Shown here: positions 1-11,937 of the stretch, piece after piece
Position numbering within the stretch: position 1 is the first letter of the stretch
Layout: each line of letters begins with the position of its first letter
Source: Chlorops oryzae
Lineage: Eukaryota; Arthropoda; Insecta; Diptera; Chloropidae
DNA: 64,000 nucleotides
Direction: 5' to 3'
Assembly: GCA_020466095.1 (NCBI GenBank)
Contig: CM035808.1
Span: 1,710,190 to 1,774,189 of the forward strand
Notes under the pieces: generated by a model
What the model was told of the DNA's origin: nothing
Seen by the model: the letters and a program-made list of their open reading frames with translations, nothing else
Databases searched by the model: none
Program-made: the position numbers and the translations under genes

Positions 1-300
1 ATTCAAAAAATTACAAGTGCACATAGATGCTCTAGTACTAATATCCAGTACAAATGTGCGAAAATGATACAAAACACATTACTCATACGGCATGTTTTTA
101 AAAATTTAATATCTCCAGAAATAATTAAGATAAAAAGATGAAACAAACGATGAATTATTGTTTTTAGTTTAGTTTTGTGGAAAAATTTTTCTCAGTGTAA
201 AAATTAAAAAATTTTTTTTTGATTTCCTGTTATATTAGCAATCGGCCAACGTTTGTTTCATCTTCTTATCTTAATTAGTTTTTGAGATATAAAATTTTGA
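1..300. repeat. Foldback repeat, copy a
   Basis: Two arms of about 45 bp face each other. The left arm, near 108-147, contains AATTAAGATAAAAAGATGAA. The right arm, near 246-293, contains the complementary run TTCATCTTCTTATCTTAATT. The spacer carries a CTCAGTGTA end of another element. Related sequence recurs at 14340-14960 (partly inverted) and 15060-15310. No coding capacity is seen. It behaves as a degenerate non-autonomous foldback element whose class I cannot assign. Confidence 0.7.
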
Positions 301-2918
301 AAAAAGGCTATTAAAAAAGGATTTCAAGGATATTTCAAGGACCGTTCAAAATAAAAATCTAAAAATAGTCTCCACAAGTGTTTTTAGATGGCACCTATCG
401 AAAAATCAACAAAATTTGAAAATTCCTTTCATGATGCCGCAACCCGGCAGACCCTTTGCAGCACAAAAACCATACCAAGGAGCACTCAGATATGGTTAAT
501 GTGGTTCAAGAATTTGTCCAGCTTTAGTTTTCCTTCATTTTGATCAGAAAATTTTAATAAAATTCTTATCGCTTTGGTAGTTATGGGCCAAAAATGGTAA
601 AATGAGGTGGAAAAATTTTTACTCTGGATATTTTTTTTTTTAGCTACTAGACGGAGTTATTTGAGGTCGGTTACTGTTATTTTTATCTACTGGATGGAGT
701 TTTTCGAATCAGTTACTAGTACAGTTCTTTTCTCCATATTTAAGTCTAAGACGTTTTTATAGACAGGAAAAAAAATATTGAACAGTTTACGAGATATAGC
801 CATAATCATGTGCGCAACTTAATTCTCGGCCACACCTTTCAAAATCGATTTAAAATTGACCTTTGCTAGCTAATCTCTGAGAATTAAAAATTTGGATTTC
901 CTACATTTATGTAGTACTTTTAGGAACTGCATTCAAATTCATCTGTCTTCAAAACCTCTTTTTAATAGCAAATGATATCAGAGTAAATAAATTATTGAAT
1001 TATTTTTAAGCCATTCAGAAAAAAAAAAATGTGCCACTTCAACTCTTTGTGGGACTTTTCCTTCACCACAAACGTTTAAGAATCAATTTTATTTACAAAA
1101 CGAGATCATTGAACTGTCTTTCGTCTTCAATTACATATGCTTAGCTATTGAGTATTTAAAAAGAGTTTAACTGCAGTAATGAAATTTGGGCAATTGAAAC
1201 TTGATACTTTTTCCTTTTGATAGTTTCCCTCCTCTTCGAATTCGCATTGAGCTGGCTGGCTTGGACGGCTGGCTAAGCAAATCCGAAGGCATTTTGTTTA
1301 CTCGTATTTTCTAAAGCCGCACTTTAGACAAAATATACAAAACCGAAGAGTTAAATAAACAAAAGTGAATCAGTAATCAAATGTGGTCAGTTCGAGGAGC
1401 ACTCGAAATAACACATAAAATGGCTTTGTTGGCACATTATATCTAAAGCAAACTGAGCCTAAATGTAATTTATTTAGTCTTTCTCGAGCGCTCGAATATT
1501 CTCACATATTCAACAGTCGTCGTTGCGGTGGGGTGGTGGATTGGTGAGTGATGGGGGTTGGTTCGGGCAGTCCGAGCACGTCTGCGATGATGTTTCCTAA
1601 GAAAACGAAAGGCATCTTTCAAGTCGAGAAAAGTCGAACATTTTCCTTCGAAATTTGATTGTATTGCATGTGTGCCTATGGGTGTGTGCGTGCGTTTTTG
1701 TTTATGTTTACGTTTGTGCGTATGTGCAATGAGCGCTTCTGGGGCATATGTGTGTAAATATGATTAGAAGTGCCTATGGAATGGGATGCTTTACGTTGCG
1801 ATGCGATGAAAAGAGTATTTATATTTAAATCGACATTTGATTGGGTAAGTAAGTAAGTAAACATTCTAAAGAAATTTTCTGACGGCAGAGCAGAGCAGAG
1901 CCTTTTCAATCGAGAATGAGACTTAATCCTTGTATCCTTGCACATGAGCTCAAGTGGTTTCCTCTTGACTTTAAGATATTTTCCGCACATTTATGGGTTC
2001 AAAAATGAATTTCGAAAACGAAAGTGTTTCTCTCGTCCGCTTGCTCGTCTCGGATTTGCCTTACGGTGGGCGAGAATAATAAAGATTGAATATGTTTGAC
2101 TATTTAAATTTTGATAGTTTAAATTCTATTGACGGTAATTGTATTTGTCTGGCCAGACAGGATAAGCCGAAAATTGTCTTAGGGAAAATTGAAATTTGAA
2201 ATGGAAAATACGAAATGAAAAGGAAAGTTTTGCCGGAAATTGTTCAAGGAAAATTCAATTTTCGAGATTATGTGGCCAATTGAAGTCGTTTTAGTGGTGT
2301 TTTTCCAAGAGAACATTAATTTTGTTCGATGATGATAATGCAAGGATATTTTATGAGAATTTATATACAATAATAATGAATTTCGATGTGTACACTTTTA
2401 ATTGGGCTTTATTGACTTAATTTATGAACAACAGGAATACTCATAAATTTTCACTTGTAGCAAAATTCAGTGTCACGAAGGATCCTTCGGCATAGAGGCG
2501 AGAAGTATTCGGTTTATGTTAAGATAAAGTTAAGAGCACTCCCAAAAGCATTTAAGGAGATGAAATTTACGGCGTGAGGAAAACCATAATGTGCTCCCTC
2601 CTCTCTCTCGGAGTCGGTGGTCGGTGTTTATGATATTAGGAGATCGGTATTTTGGAGTCGAATTTCACACGTTTTTGGAAAGTTTTCTTATTTATTTTAG
2701 TTCAAAATTTGAACACAAAATGGCCTGGTCAATTTGAACGATTTATAGAAATGTTATTTACCACATTGCTATGCGTTAAAGGGTTAAAGGATAAGTTCTA
2801 TTGAGGGTTTGATCTTTATTTTATGTGTCCCGCACTTCCTTCACGATAAAGGCCAGGATGATCCGCCCATATCGAAATTGTTTTCTGCTTTTTTACTTTT
2901 TGGAGGATGCGCTGGTTC
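301..2918. other. Gene-free stretch
   Basis: I see no supported gene here. A less AT-rich portion at about 1200-1660 holds GT- and GGT-rich low-complexity sequence, and 1680-1750 is a GTGTGCGTGCG-type run. Short ORFs on either strand have no splice context and no recognisable protein features. The block could be intergenic or intron of the gene represented by the 9.1 kb exon. Confidence 0.5.
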
Positions 2919-3044
2919 TTAACCCATTTGCGCCCTCCGTACTTTATAAACGAGAAAATTTTAAACCTAGCCTAAAAGCTGCTAGCTGTTACTCTTGCAA
3001 TGAAGTCACTTTATAAATAGCCAAGATTTGGTATTGTTGTCGCT

Positions 3045-3256
3045 TTAACCCTATAACGCATAAGCGACAAACTTAGCACCATACTAAATGATCAATTGAT
3101 AGCAATCCTTTAACCCATTTTGGAACGGCCGTTCGATTTTTCGAACAAAATTAATCGCTATTTATTGTTGTCGGTCCAAAATGGGTTAAAAAGTAAATGC
3201 TAAAGATCGTTTAAATTATGTGGGAAAAGTTTATTCCTTATGCGTTAAAGGGTTAA
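3045..3256. mobile_element. TTAA MITE nested inside the 2919-3369 element
   Basis: The left end reads TTAACCCTATAACGCATAAG and the right end CTTATGCGTTAAAGGGTTAA, giving a near-perfect terminal inverted repeat of about 19 bp including TTAA. The homologous inner element at 53155-53291 sits at the same place within its own outer element. The two therefore share a composite origin. Confidence 0.8.
3110..3189. mobile_element. 80-bp TTAA MITE, innermost of the nest
   Basis: A perfect 15-bp terminal inverted repeat (TTAACCCATTTTGGA and its complement) bounds an 80-bp element with TTAA at each end. The related inner element at 53155-53291 lacks it at the corresponding site, so this is a filled-versus-empty-site pair. 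No internal ORF is present. Confidence 0.85.
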
Positions 3257-3342
3257 AAATGGTAAATATATATAAATTACAGCTCCCTAACCTTTTGAAG
3301 TTGGTTGGACTTGATTTTATCACAACAAATCGTCCGAAGATT

Positions 3343-3600
3343 TTTTTTTTTTGGTCGTGAATGGGTTAATTTTTTTTGTCGTGAATGGGTTTTTTTTTGT
3401 CGTGAATGGGTTAATTTTTTTGTCGTGAATGGGTTAATTTTTTTTTGTCATGAATGGGTTAATTTTTTTTGTCGTGAATGGGTTAATTTTTTTTGTCGTG
3501 AATGGGTTAATTTTTTGTTGAATGGGTTTTTTTTGTCGTGAATGGGTTAATTTTTTTTTGTCTTGGATGGGTTAATTTTTTTTGTCGTGAATGGGTTAAT
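3343..3600 (+). repeat. Tandem array of a MITE end (about 24-bp unit)
   Basis: Eleven units of the form T(7-9)GTCGTGAATGGGTTAA follow one another with small changes in T-run length and a few substitutions. One more unit follows at about 3731-3748. The unit is the right terminal sequence of the 2919-3369 element, so the array looks like amplification of that terminus. Long ORFs across it are artefacts of the repeat. Confidence 0.85.
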
Positions 3601-3726
3601 ACGGCCAAGAGGACGACCAAAAAAAAGAATCGAGCATGCAGTGGATAGAAGAAAATGGAGAAAAAATTCAAAACATGCGGACCCCGGTATAAGCCTCGGT
3701 AAAGAACACGCTAGAAGAAAAGAAGA
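3601..3726 (+). mobile_element. LINE 3' tail fragment
   Basis: Conceptual translation gives RGRPKKRIEHAVDRRKWRK, then HADPGISLGKEHARRKEEE. This resembles the C-terminal end of non-LTR retrotransposon reverse transcriptases: an RGRPK block, then DR..WR, then a polar tail ending in a GAA-rich stretch. It interrupts the tandem array, which resumes for one unit afterwards. Only the tail is present, with no RT core. Confidence 0.6.
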
Positions 3727-3748
3727 AGAAGGTCGTGAATGGGTTAAT

Positions 3749-6700
3749 CTTTTTTAAGCGAATGAAATTTGAAAATATTTTTTTCAAAACTAAATCAGAT
3801 AGTTTATTTTATATAACTTCTCTTCCAATGAGTCCTGGGTGCCTAGCCACAAGATTTTTCAAAGCATATGTGTGTGTGTGTGTGTATCAGCCCCACCACC
3901 CTCTGACTATACGCCACAAAGTAATTTTCGAAATAATTAAAATTTTTGAAATGAAATTCTCCCTCGCCCTTCTGAGTCGAGTTTCTACCTGTCGGTAATG
4001 AAACAATGAATGTCACTTAACATGCAGATACGTGTTCATATTCCTTATCGTAATAACACCCACTTGACGCCCACCTTGACCGACCGACCAGCTGCAAGCA
4101 ATAAAGGTGCACAAACAATGGGGCACACCCCTCGATGCCATTTATTATTACGCATTAATGTTCGTATCAGAATTGCATTAGGCAGCCACAGTCTCATTAC
4201 GCTGACTGCCGCCTCGAGTGCTCCAGGAGGTACAGAATAGTTGCAAAGACCCTGCCCATACCCCTATAATTCAGCTTCCGGGTGAAATCGAACGCACCTG
4301 TGTCAATAGCGAAGCACACTACACCGCACAGCACCGCACCGCGGCGCACTGCACCGATGGCAAGCAGTCATTGGGCAAAATTAGCCGAAAACCGCGTACA
4401 TTGGAGCCCATTCGTTCGACGTAAGCCTTTCTAGTCCTGCTGTCAGTGTTTTTGTTTCTGTTGTTGTTGTTGTTATTATAGGTGTTGTTGTAATGCGAAA
4501 ATGGGAAATTTCCTGAAACAAACTTTAGGCTCTCGAACAAGACAGGGGGGAAGTTAATAATATGTACAATTATCATTGTCGACCTTTGCTCCCCCAATTC
4601 ATATGCACATGAAACGGAGCTGCCTTCACCACAAACCCAATGGAATCGAATCGAGTTGAATCGAATATCGAATATCTTCGGTTCTGTTCTGTTCTGTTCT
4701 CTGCTCGCATCGTCTCCTCTGGCGTTGGTATTGTTAGCCGAAACTATACGAACTGGCACGGCAGGCGAATAGTTAGCCCCACCGTATAGGCAGACGGACA
4801 GCCGGACAGGCGGCATTGCATTTGTTTGATTACATTTCATATTGGAAATAAGTAAATATTCGGACATGTTGAAAATGTCATGGACAAACAGACTTTAGGG
4901 CGGGGCGGGGGTGTGTTCTCGATATTGCTTTTAGAGCCTAAAATAGCTTATGAGCTCGGCCTTAATAACAACGCCGCCGCCGCCACCACCACCGATGATT
5001 GCAGCGTAAATTAGAATCCGTTCTTCATCATGCTGCCCGCGTCGAATCCTTGCGCCCCCCGCATACATCACCACACGTGTGCGTGCCCACACATGTGTGT
5101 AAGCCCCTTAACAAGTGCATATTTGCATGATTGCGTTCCATTCGTTAAATTTGCTGTTGCTGTTGTTGTTGCACGCTAACAACATAACGGGAATGGTCTT
5201 ATAAACCGTTTAGTTTTCGTCCTTTTGCGAGCGTTCGTGTGCGTGCGTGCATGTGTGCGTATATCTGACAAAGGAATTACCGCGACATCGAAATTTCCGA
5301 TTGACGTCGAGTCACAAAGATATTACGTGGGTAAGAAGCCTTAACGATTATGATATGAATTTTTAATAAGGATCTTTCAATAAAGTCAAGTTAGAAGACC
5401 TCCATACACGCTTATTCTTCGAAAGAAGAAATTCTTCAACAGTTCGGACCTAACTATGCTAATTATATACCTATGTTGTTTCTAGAAGGATTTAATGGCG
5501 CAAGGACTTGGAATTAGGGTGTCAAATACGGAAAGAACGAAAAGAATTAAAATCGAATTGAATTCAGTCGAACCTGTATAAGAACAATCTAGGGGGCCAT
5601 TATATCGAGGATGTACTAAAATTTGAAAAATCACACTCATAAAGCCCAAAATTCAACATTGCGAGAGTGCGCGACGTCACGAAAATTTTTTGCGTGACGC
5701 ATTTCAATCTCCAATGAGAGTTTTGCGTCACGCAGATGAAAGCATAATTTCACTTCTAGAAATATTTGAACCAAGTACCAATCTAACGAGTACCGAGTAC
5801 TCATAAAAATTATACGCTATCACTTGAGTTTAAAGTTTAATTCAAAATTTTCAAAAAATTTTCAAAATGAACCGAAGCTCGCGAAATATTCTAAAAGCTC
5901 TTTTTCACGGAACAGTGAACAGTTTTTGTTTTATTAGTTTAAACGAGTACCCAATAGCGAGTACTCAAAAAAATAGCTACATCATTAACCTGTCAAATTG
6001 CCTCGCAACGAGAAATATATTTAATTTTTCAAAATTTTCTCGCTACGAGGTCTCGCAGTGCGATACATTGAAGCTTGAACCATATGATTGAATGTATTGA
6101 AATTTGTGTGGGTCTCGCATCGGGCTCTCGCAATGTTGGATTTTGGGCTTGAATCAGATTATTTATTTGGATTTTTAAAGCTTCTTGATATTAAAAAATT
6201 TTAAGATCCATTTTTTTTTTTAGATTTTGAATAGTTTTTGACCGAAGAGGAGCAAATCTTTAATATCGTTTCTATCGCATTCAGTGCAGCAAAAACTCAC
6301 AAAAATTAGATATATAGACTTCTTGTTGACATAGTCGACAGAGATGAACTATACCTATTGACTCATTGTAGACATTGGGTCATGTGCCGACAGGCTTCCT
6401 GCAGGGATCATTCTCTACGTAATTGGCCATCTTAACTTAAATTATTTCATCAACTCTTGACAATTTGGTACATATAGTCTTTAAAGATCAAGAAGTCCGT
6501 CAGTTTTTCCCACTGCACCTAAATTTCCTCCCACCAGTAGGATTTGTCTTAGTTGCCATTGGTCAACTCCGTTCTAAGCATCAAAAACTTATCCTCTTAA
6601 TATGCATTTTAATTGAGACAACCTCTACGAATATGAAGTGTAGATATGTACCAACCAAATCCCATCCACCATCGGCTTAGAATGCTCATCAACATTGAAT

Positions 6701-8092
6701 AGGGATACTTTCTTCTATTATATAAAAAACTATTCCAACTAGTCCTCAGATCAATACTTGCATTTCACATGCTCATACGTTTTTCCAATTATAATTTACT
6801 TCAAAAATTCAAATATTTTCTGAAATTGCAGTTCCTGTCCGTAACTCAAATCGAGAGAAAGACTGCATTGACAACCAACCAAAAAAAAGAAAACTAAAGG
6901 ATTTCATAGAGTACCCAGAGTGGAGACAATACATTTTGTATACCTATAAGCACTAACAAGCCACTCATATGGGCTCTCATAGACCCAAACTGTCGCCTCT
7001 GCCCCACAGAAAATTAAAGGGGCAGAAAACTAAAAAAAAAAAATTTATCTCGAAATTTGTAAAATGAATGTATCACCACCCCGCTTCCGGACGGACGAGG
7101 GAGTGATGCAGCATAGTTTCTGTTGATGATGGAATTTTTGAATAGAAAATCCACAAATGCAAAACTCCACAAAGACATGCACGACGGACGGACGACGCAC
7201 GCACGCACGAGGAGGGCTTTGTCCAAGTCATCAGATGCTGTGCAATAAATACGCAAAATCTTGTCCAATAAAATCAAAACTACGTGTACCTCTTCCGGAA
7301 GAGGCGGGCAAGGCTGGCTGGCTGGCTGCCTGGGTGGCGGAGATTGCATTTTTCGGCAACTTGCCACCGAGACCAAGCGAATGGCACTGCCGAAAGCCCA
7401 CAAAAGTCGATCCAATCGTCTATGTATGTACGACTCGTCCATACATGCTCCACGGAGTCGGCGGAGTATTGGAGTGAGCGGGTTTCTTGGCTGAAAGTTT
7501 TCGCCTCAGAACTTTGCAATTTTGTTGCGCTGAGAAAGTTCTGTGGATGCCCCAATGGCAAAACGGAGCGATACGATACGAGAACTGAAAAAGTACACAA
7601 GAATCGACTCGCATGGCGGCGGCAGAAGCGGCGGCAGTGAGAAGGCGGCAGAAGCGGCTGCATTTTTAGTTTCTTATTCATGCGTCACCCCGCCAACCAA
7701 AGGGATTCGTTCTGTGTTTCAAACTTTGTTCGTACTTTTGGAGAACTGTTGAAAGTTTTCAAATTTATTTATTTCTTTTTCTCTGAATTTTTGAATTTTC
7801 GAATTTTTGTCCTTTTGCATTTACATAAATGTACTCAAAATCCGTTGTAGCCTTCAGTGATAAAATCTTCTGGAAGTAATCAATTAAATTTTTTTTTTTT
7901 TTACGAATATCCCTAGTATTCCCATGAGCGGAGTAGTGGACTTGTCGCTCCCATATCGATGAAATGGCAAAAGACTAATGCTGCCAGTCATTAAAAATTG
8001 TCAAAGAGTTGCCAGAGTTGGCGTTGATACAGCCACTGTTGCCAGTTTAGGGGAATCTTCCCTAAATTATAGAGAACTTCTACACTGAGCGA
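3749..8092. other. Gene-free stretch, possible regulatory block
   Basis: No gene is supported. The part at about 4000-5300 is less AT-rich than its surroundings and contains GTTGTTGTT and GCCGCCGCC runs and unique sequence such as CGCATTAATG and ATTTGCATG. It has the look of conserved non-coding sequence, as does 7080-7680. I could not find splice-bounded exons. A 182-codon minus ORF at 4319-4867 was considered and rejected. Confidence 0.4.
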
Positions 8093-8722
8093 AACGTAAC
8101 CATGATTTTTTTAAAAGGGCGCATTGTTATTCACAGTCCTTTTGATTTTCGAGCAGAACGAAAATTTCAAAAGAAAAATTGTTGAGTCAACAACATTTTT
8201 GGTTGATTTGAAAGGAAATATGTTTAATTAAATTTCTTTAATTCTGGTATAATTCTCATTTGGTTTATAAAATAGGACATATAAGATATTTATTCATCTT
8301 AGAACTTTTTAAGCATTGCGAAAGCAGTACGACAACGGAGTGACAAAATCGGATGAAGTCCATCCGATGGCTATTTTTGGGGTTATGTTCAGCAGAGGGC
8401 TCTGTGGCCATTTGCTTTGAACGTTAATTAAATTTGTTTTGACATTTCTTCTTGATAGTACCTACTTATTTAAGAAAATTTGTTTTATTTTAAAAATTAT
8501 CTTGTCATTTCAATAAGTCCGTGGTTGTTCAACAATTTAAATTTAAATCCATTTTTGAAAATTATCATTTCAATTCAACCTGAAATATGGTTGATTCAAA
8601 AGAAAAATCTTTATTTTTTCTAGGAAGAAAAATTGTTAAATTAAAAATATTCCTTGTTGAAGTCGTTTTGTATGTTTTTCCTTTTGATTTAATCAGTTTT
8701 CTGGTTGATTTTTTTCTCTGTG
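8093..8722. mobile_element. TA-flanked MITE with CACTGAG/CACAGAG ends
   Basis: The left end is TA|CACTGAGCGAAACGTAACC. The right end, read in complement, is TA|CACAGAGAAAAAAATCAACC. TA on both sides fits a Tc1/mariner-type target duplication. The interior is AT-rich without a transposase ORF. Shorter relatives of the same ends occur at 14456-14609 and inside the foldback repeats. Confidence 0.6.
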
Positions 8723-8842
8723 TAGTCTTTAGGGGAGACTTGAAGGGGAACAGTTTTTAGTGAAATTTTTATGGGCCCAAATTAATGTTATTAGAACATT
8801 TCAAAATCAAATTTATGAGAATTTTGGTCTTATTTGGAGACA

Positions 8843-9005
8843 TTAACCCTCTAATGCCACAATTTTTTTTTTTTTTTTTACTGAAAAGTTCAGATAAGAC
8901 TAATTTCGGGTAGAAAAACATGAATCTGAAATTATTAGAAATTTTTTTTTTTTTTTTGGTAACTTGTTCGAAGCCAGTCCGTCTAGAGACGGAGCCAGGA
9001 ATTAA
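8843..9005. mobile_element. TTAA MITE, 63.8-kb family
   Basis: The element begins TTAACCCTCTAATGCC and ends with a CTCCGTCTCTAGACGG-type block next to TTAA (read in complement). The same sequence in reverse orientation lies at 63808-63971, and a degraded copy lies at 52250-52415. The internal landmark GAAAAGTTCAGATAAGACTA is shared by all three. Confidence 0.75.
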
Positions 9006-9110
9006 GGGTTTAGGAATTTATCCCCTAAATAACAGGCAACTGGTGTATTGAATGTTGCGGTTTTACTTGGGGTTTTTCGAATGTATAGAAAAATGATTAG
9101 CCTTTCTTAC

Positions 9111-9231
9111 CTGGTACTTCTATTTTGTCTGGGTCATCATCGTCATCGAAATCGGAACCTGAATCATCATCATCGTCGTCGAAATCGTTCAGTTCCTTGT
9201 CGAAATCAAGCGATGATTTCTTTGTTGACGC
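9111..9231 (-). CDS. Internal exon of an unidentified acidic protein
   Basis: On the minus strand this 121-nt segment is preceded by the acceptor TTCTTTTCTTTTATAG and followed by the donor CAG|GTAAG. Only one reading frame is open. It encodes about 40 residues starting ASTKKSSLDFDKELNDF and continuing through two aspartate runs separated by SGSDF, ending DPDKIEVPG. Consensus splice sites, a single open frame and the acidic run together support a genuine exon. If the frame starts at the first base, it leaves one base for the next codon. I do not recognise the protein and could not locate neighbouring exons. The acidic stretch suggests a linker rather than a catalytic domain. Confidence 0.7.
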
Positions 9232-9974
9232 CTATAAAAGAAAAGAAGAGTGCATTCAGTTCCGTTTTTTTTTTTCCTTTAAAAAGTACGTATGTAAAAT
9301 TATGTTGCGATATGGACGAAAACTCCTTTTTAAATGCGAGCAGACACTCCGTAGGATTTGAAAAGCAAACTTTCAATATACTATAAAGTATCCTTCTCTC
9401 CCTTAAGCGGATACCTAAGGGACCGAAAAAAGTGGCCGCTTAAAGAGGACTTTCCGCACTGTACATATGTACATCCCGCACCAAAGATTACTAACTATGC
9501 GATACAGTAACACCTCGAAGACTAAGCAGAATCCTTCAGAGCGCCCTGGAAGAACTCATTCTATGGATTGGATATAAAGAAAAATTTCGCTCAAAAGTGG
9601 ATTATCAAATGAAAGCACGAAATTCATGTGGGAAGGTTAAAGTTTGTGAAAAAATTTGGGATCTTTAAACCTTCAAGGATCACGGGAATGGAACCCGAAC
9701 ATAGAAATTTCTTGAAAAGAAAAAGAAAAAAAAAACTGAAAACTTTTCTCTGTGATTGAATTTTTTAGTCAATGGAAAACAAAAGTCCTCCGACCTTGTT
9801 TTACTGCAGGAAGAAAGAGCCCATTCGAAGATTTAATCCTTTCTTAATTACATTAACGATTCATAAGGATCATTCGTTTGAATAAAAACTTTCGGAATAC
9901 AAAATCCAGTCCCACGACTTCGGCTAGAAACCGGAGAGGGATATTCTGCCGGGTTTTTTAATTTTTTTTTTTTC

Positions 9975-10093
9975 TTAACCCTTTCACTACTAAACAATTC
10001 GCGTATACAATGGCTGAAATTGATTCTTTATCAACAAACATTGATCTTATGCCTTTTAAATTTCAATTGTCACAATGGTAGTGAAAGGGTTAA
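9975..10093. mobile_element. 119-bp TTAA MITE
   Basis: A perfect 16-bp terminal inverted repeat TTAACCCTTTCACTAC flanks about 87 bp of non-coding sequence. The TTAA termini place it with the piggyBac-type MITEs elsewhere in the window. Confidence 0.85.
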
Positions 10094-11460
10094 TTTTTTT
10101 TTTTTTTTTTTTGCCGAAATTCAAAGAGTAAATCCCCCACAATCGAGCTATAGAATGTTCTTAAAAGCTCACGCCCACTCTGATTTAAACTCCATTCTTC
10201 TCATTATCCAGTTCGCCTTGATTCCCCATCGCTACCACTGCCACTTACGAAAATCAATAGTTCACTTTAAAAGTTCAAAATTTGAACGTTCAAAATACGC
10301 CACTTTTGTGTGCAGCACCAACGCAAATTAAAGCCGAAACGCGCCGAGTGTATGCAAGAAACGGAATGGGTTAAAAAAAAAGTGATTTAAAAATACCGCT
10401 AAAATATACAAACCTCTTTGATATATAAACACAAGATACGTAAAGAACTGGGTTTCTTCGTTTCTTTGCCTCCTTTTTTTTATTTTTCCTTTTTTTTTTT
10501 TTTTCTTTGTCAAATTTCGCACCTAAGTCCTTGCACAGGAGTCGACTGCTGTTCACAGTTAGTAACACTTTTCAATGGATCTTTCAAATTACAAATGAGC
10601 GCCCCTTCTGAGAAGCGTCCTTACAACAGCCAACTACCTCGAGAACTGAGGCGACGCTCCGTTCGATTTCGGCAAAATGGGCACAACGACGGAACGAACG
10701 AGCGAACGAAACATACAAACGTACACTCTATGCCAAGGAAGTTAAAGCTCGGCAAAATTGAATTTTGGTAGCAAAAGAGCGACGCAGGACATGCGAGAAA
10801 TGAACAGAAATGCAGAACTACAACGAAAAACAACCCCCTGCCCCCAGGAAAATTCACCCAAAAAAGGAGGACAATAACAACACAACGATGAGCAACGATG
10901 GGAACGATAGGAACAACGACCAACGTCGACGACGACGACGACGACGACGAGGAGGATAAAGAGCAAGTGTAGGCAAAATCAGGATAGCATGAAAGTTGCT
11001 CGTTCACGTTGGCGCTGCCGACGTCGATGTCGATGCCGATGTTGATGTTGATGAGTAAGGTACATAGTGCACGGTACGGTATATATCATAGGACGGCCTG
11101 GCAGTGGCTTTCAAATTACAGTGGGCCTTAAAGCGTAATGTAGGCAAAGCGCAGTGCCAGTGCCACCACAACTTAATTCTTGTGAAAATCGCCAATGCCA
11201 TAGCGCACAATAGTTGCTTGCTACCCCTGTGCGCTGTATCGCTTCGAATACGTTTGGGTGGTGCCTGGCGTGGTGGGCACTAGCTCGGTGGGTCGGTTGG
11301 TCGAGCAATGTAGTTGGAAAAGGGTTAAACGGCGCGGTACAGCGACAGATATCGGGGACCATAGTGTAGCGAACTAACGCAGCAAGCACCACCAGAGCGC
11401 CAGAGCCACCATGTACAACGCAACGAGATATAAAAGCCATCCGACGAAAGCGCAGCATAA
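10094..11460. other. Gene-free block, less AT-rich, with simple repeats
   Basis: The block holds a GAC/CGA trinucleotide run at about 10925-10952 and a GATGTCGATGCC-type hexamer run near 11020-11050. It also has several unique stretches that might be regulatory or 5' untranslated. A short ORF starting MSAPSEKRPYNSQLPRELRR at 10594-10771 has an acceptable start context but no other support. Confidence 0.35.
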
Positions 11461-11937
11461 ATAGAGTAAAGTTTGATAAATGCCTTGGCTTTCCACTCCG
11501 ATGGGAATTTCTACAAATAAGACAAACAACGATAATTAAACTTCTATGGCACAGCTTTTGTTTAAGTTCGATTGCCTAGATACATAAGTATCTACACATA
11601 CATATATGCGATGGTTATTGCCGAAGATAGTTATGCTCAGATCCTGTCAAAAATCGGAAATCGAAAAGAAAGTCCTTTTTCAAATGATATTGATATTTCA
11701 TCAGGACAGGCGTTTAAAGAGAGAACTATGCATTCCTGAATCTACTTACAAATCTATCTATCAGCCCTATTGTAATTAATTTTCTCGAGTCCTGAATTTT
11801 TTCTCCTTGATCAATATGAAGATCATTTCTTCTCAAAATTCTAATTCTATTCCTTTATTTCCCTTTCCAGGGAGCTTGGAATTACAGAATTTTTTTCTGG
11901 TCCGTAGAGGAAAATCCCCTGGGAATATTTAGAATCT

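Larger units (their letters stand above)
2919..3369. mobile_element. TTAA-flanked MITE, outer element of a nest
   Basis: The element is bounded by TTAACCCATTTGCG on the left and GTGAATGGGTTAA on the right. It aligns end to end, in reverse orientation, with the element at 53038-53393. Shared internal landmarks include the GAAGTCACTTTATAAA-like segment and GTTTTATCAC. TTAA flanks with CCC at the terminal inverted repeat fit piggyBac-type MITEs. It has no coding capacity. Another element is inserted inside it. Confidence 0.75.

Noticed and set aside
3305..3757. ORFs encoding repeated GREWVNFF-type peptides
   Set aside because: They are translations of the MITE-end tandem array and have no start context or homology.
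4319..4867. 182-codon minus-strand ORF
   Set aside because: Composition follows repeats (poly-Asn from GTT runs, CTGTT repeats). It has no domain, no splice context, and the opposite strand is equally open. It looks like non-coding DNA of moderate GC.
7014..7681. Overlapping ORFs of 100-142 codons on both strands
   Set aside because: They overlap in almost every frame, show no conserved motif or splice sites, and probably reflect locally higher GC.
10594..10771. ORF starting MSAPSEKRPYNSQLPRELRR
   Set aside because: The start context is fair but the frame is short, no donor ends it, and part of it is a CGAACGAACGAGCGAACG repeat. It is mentioned in the region note only.
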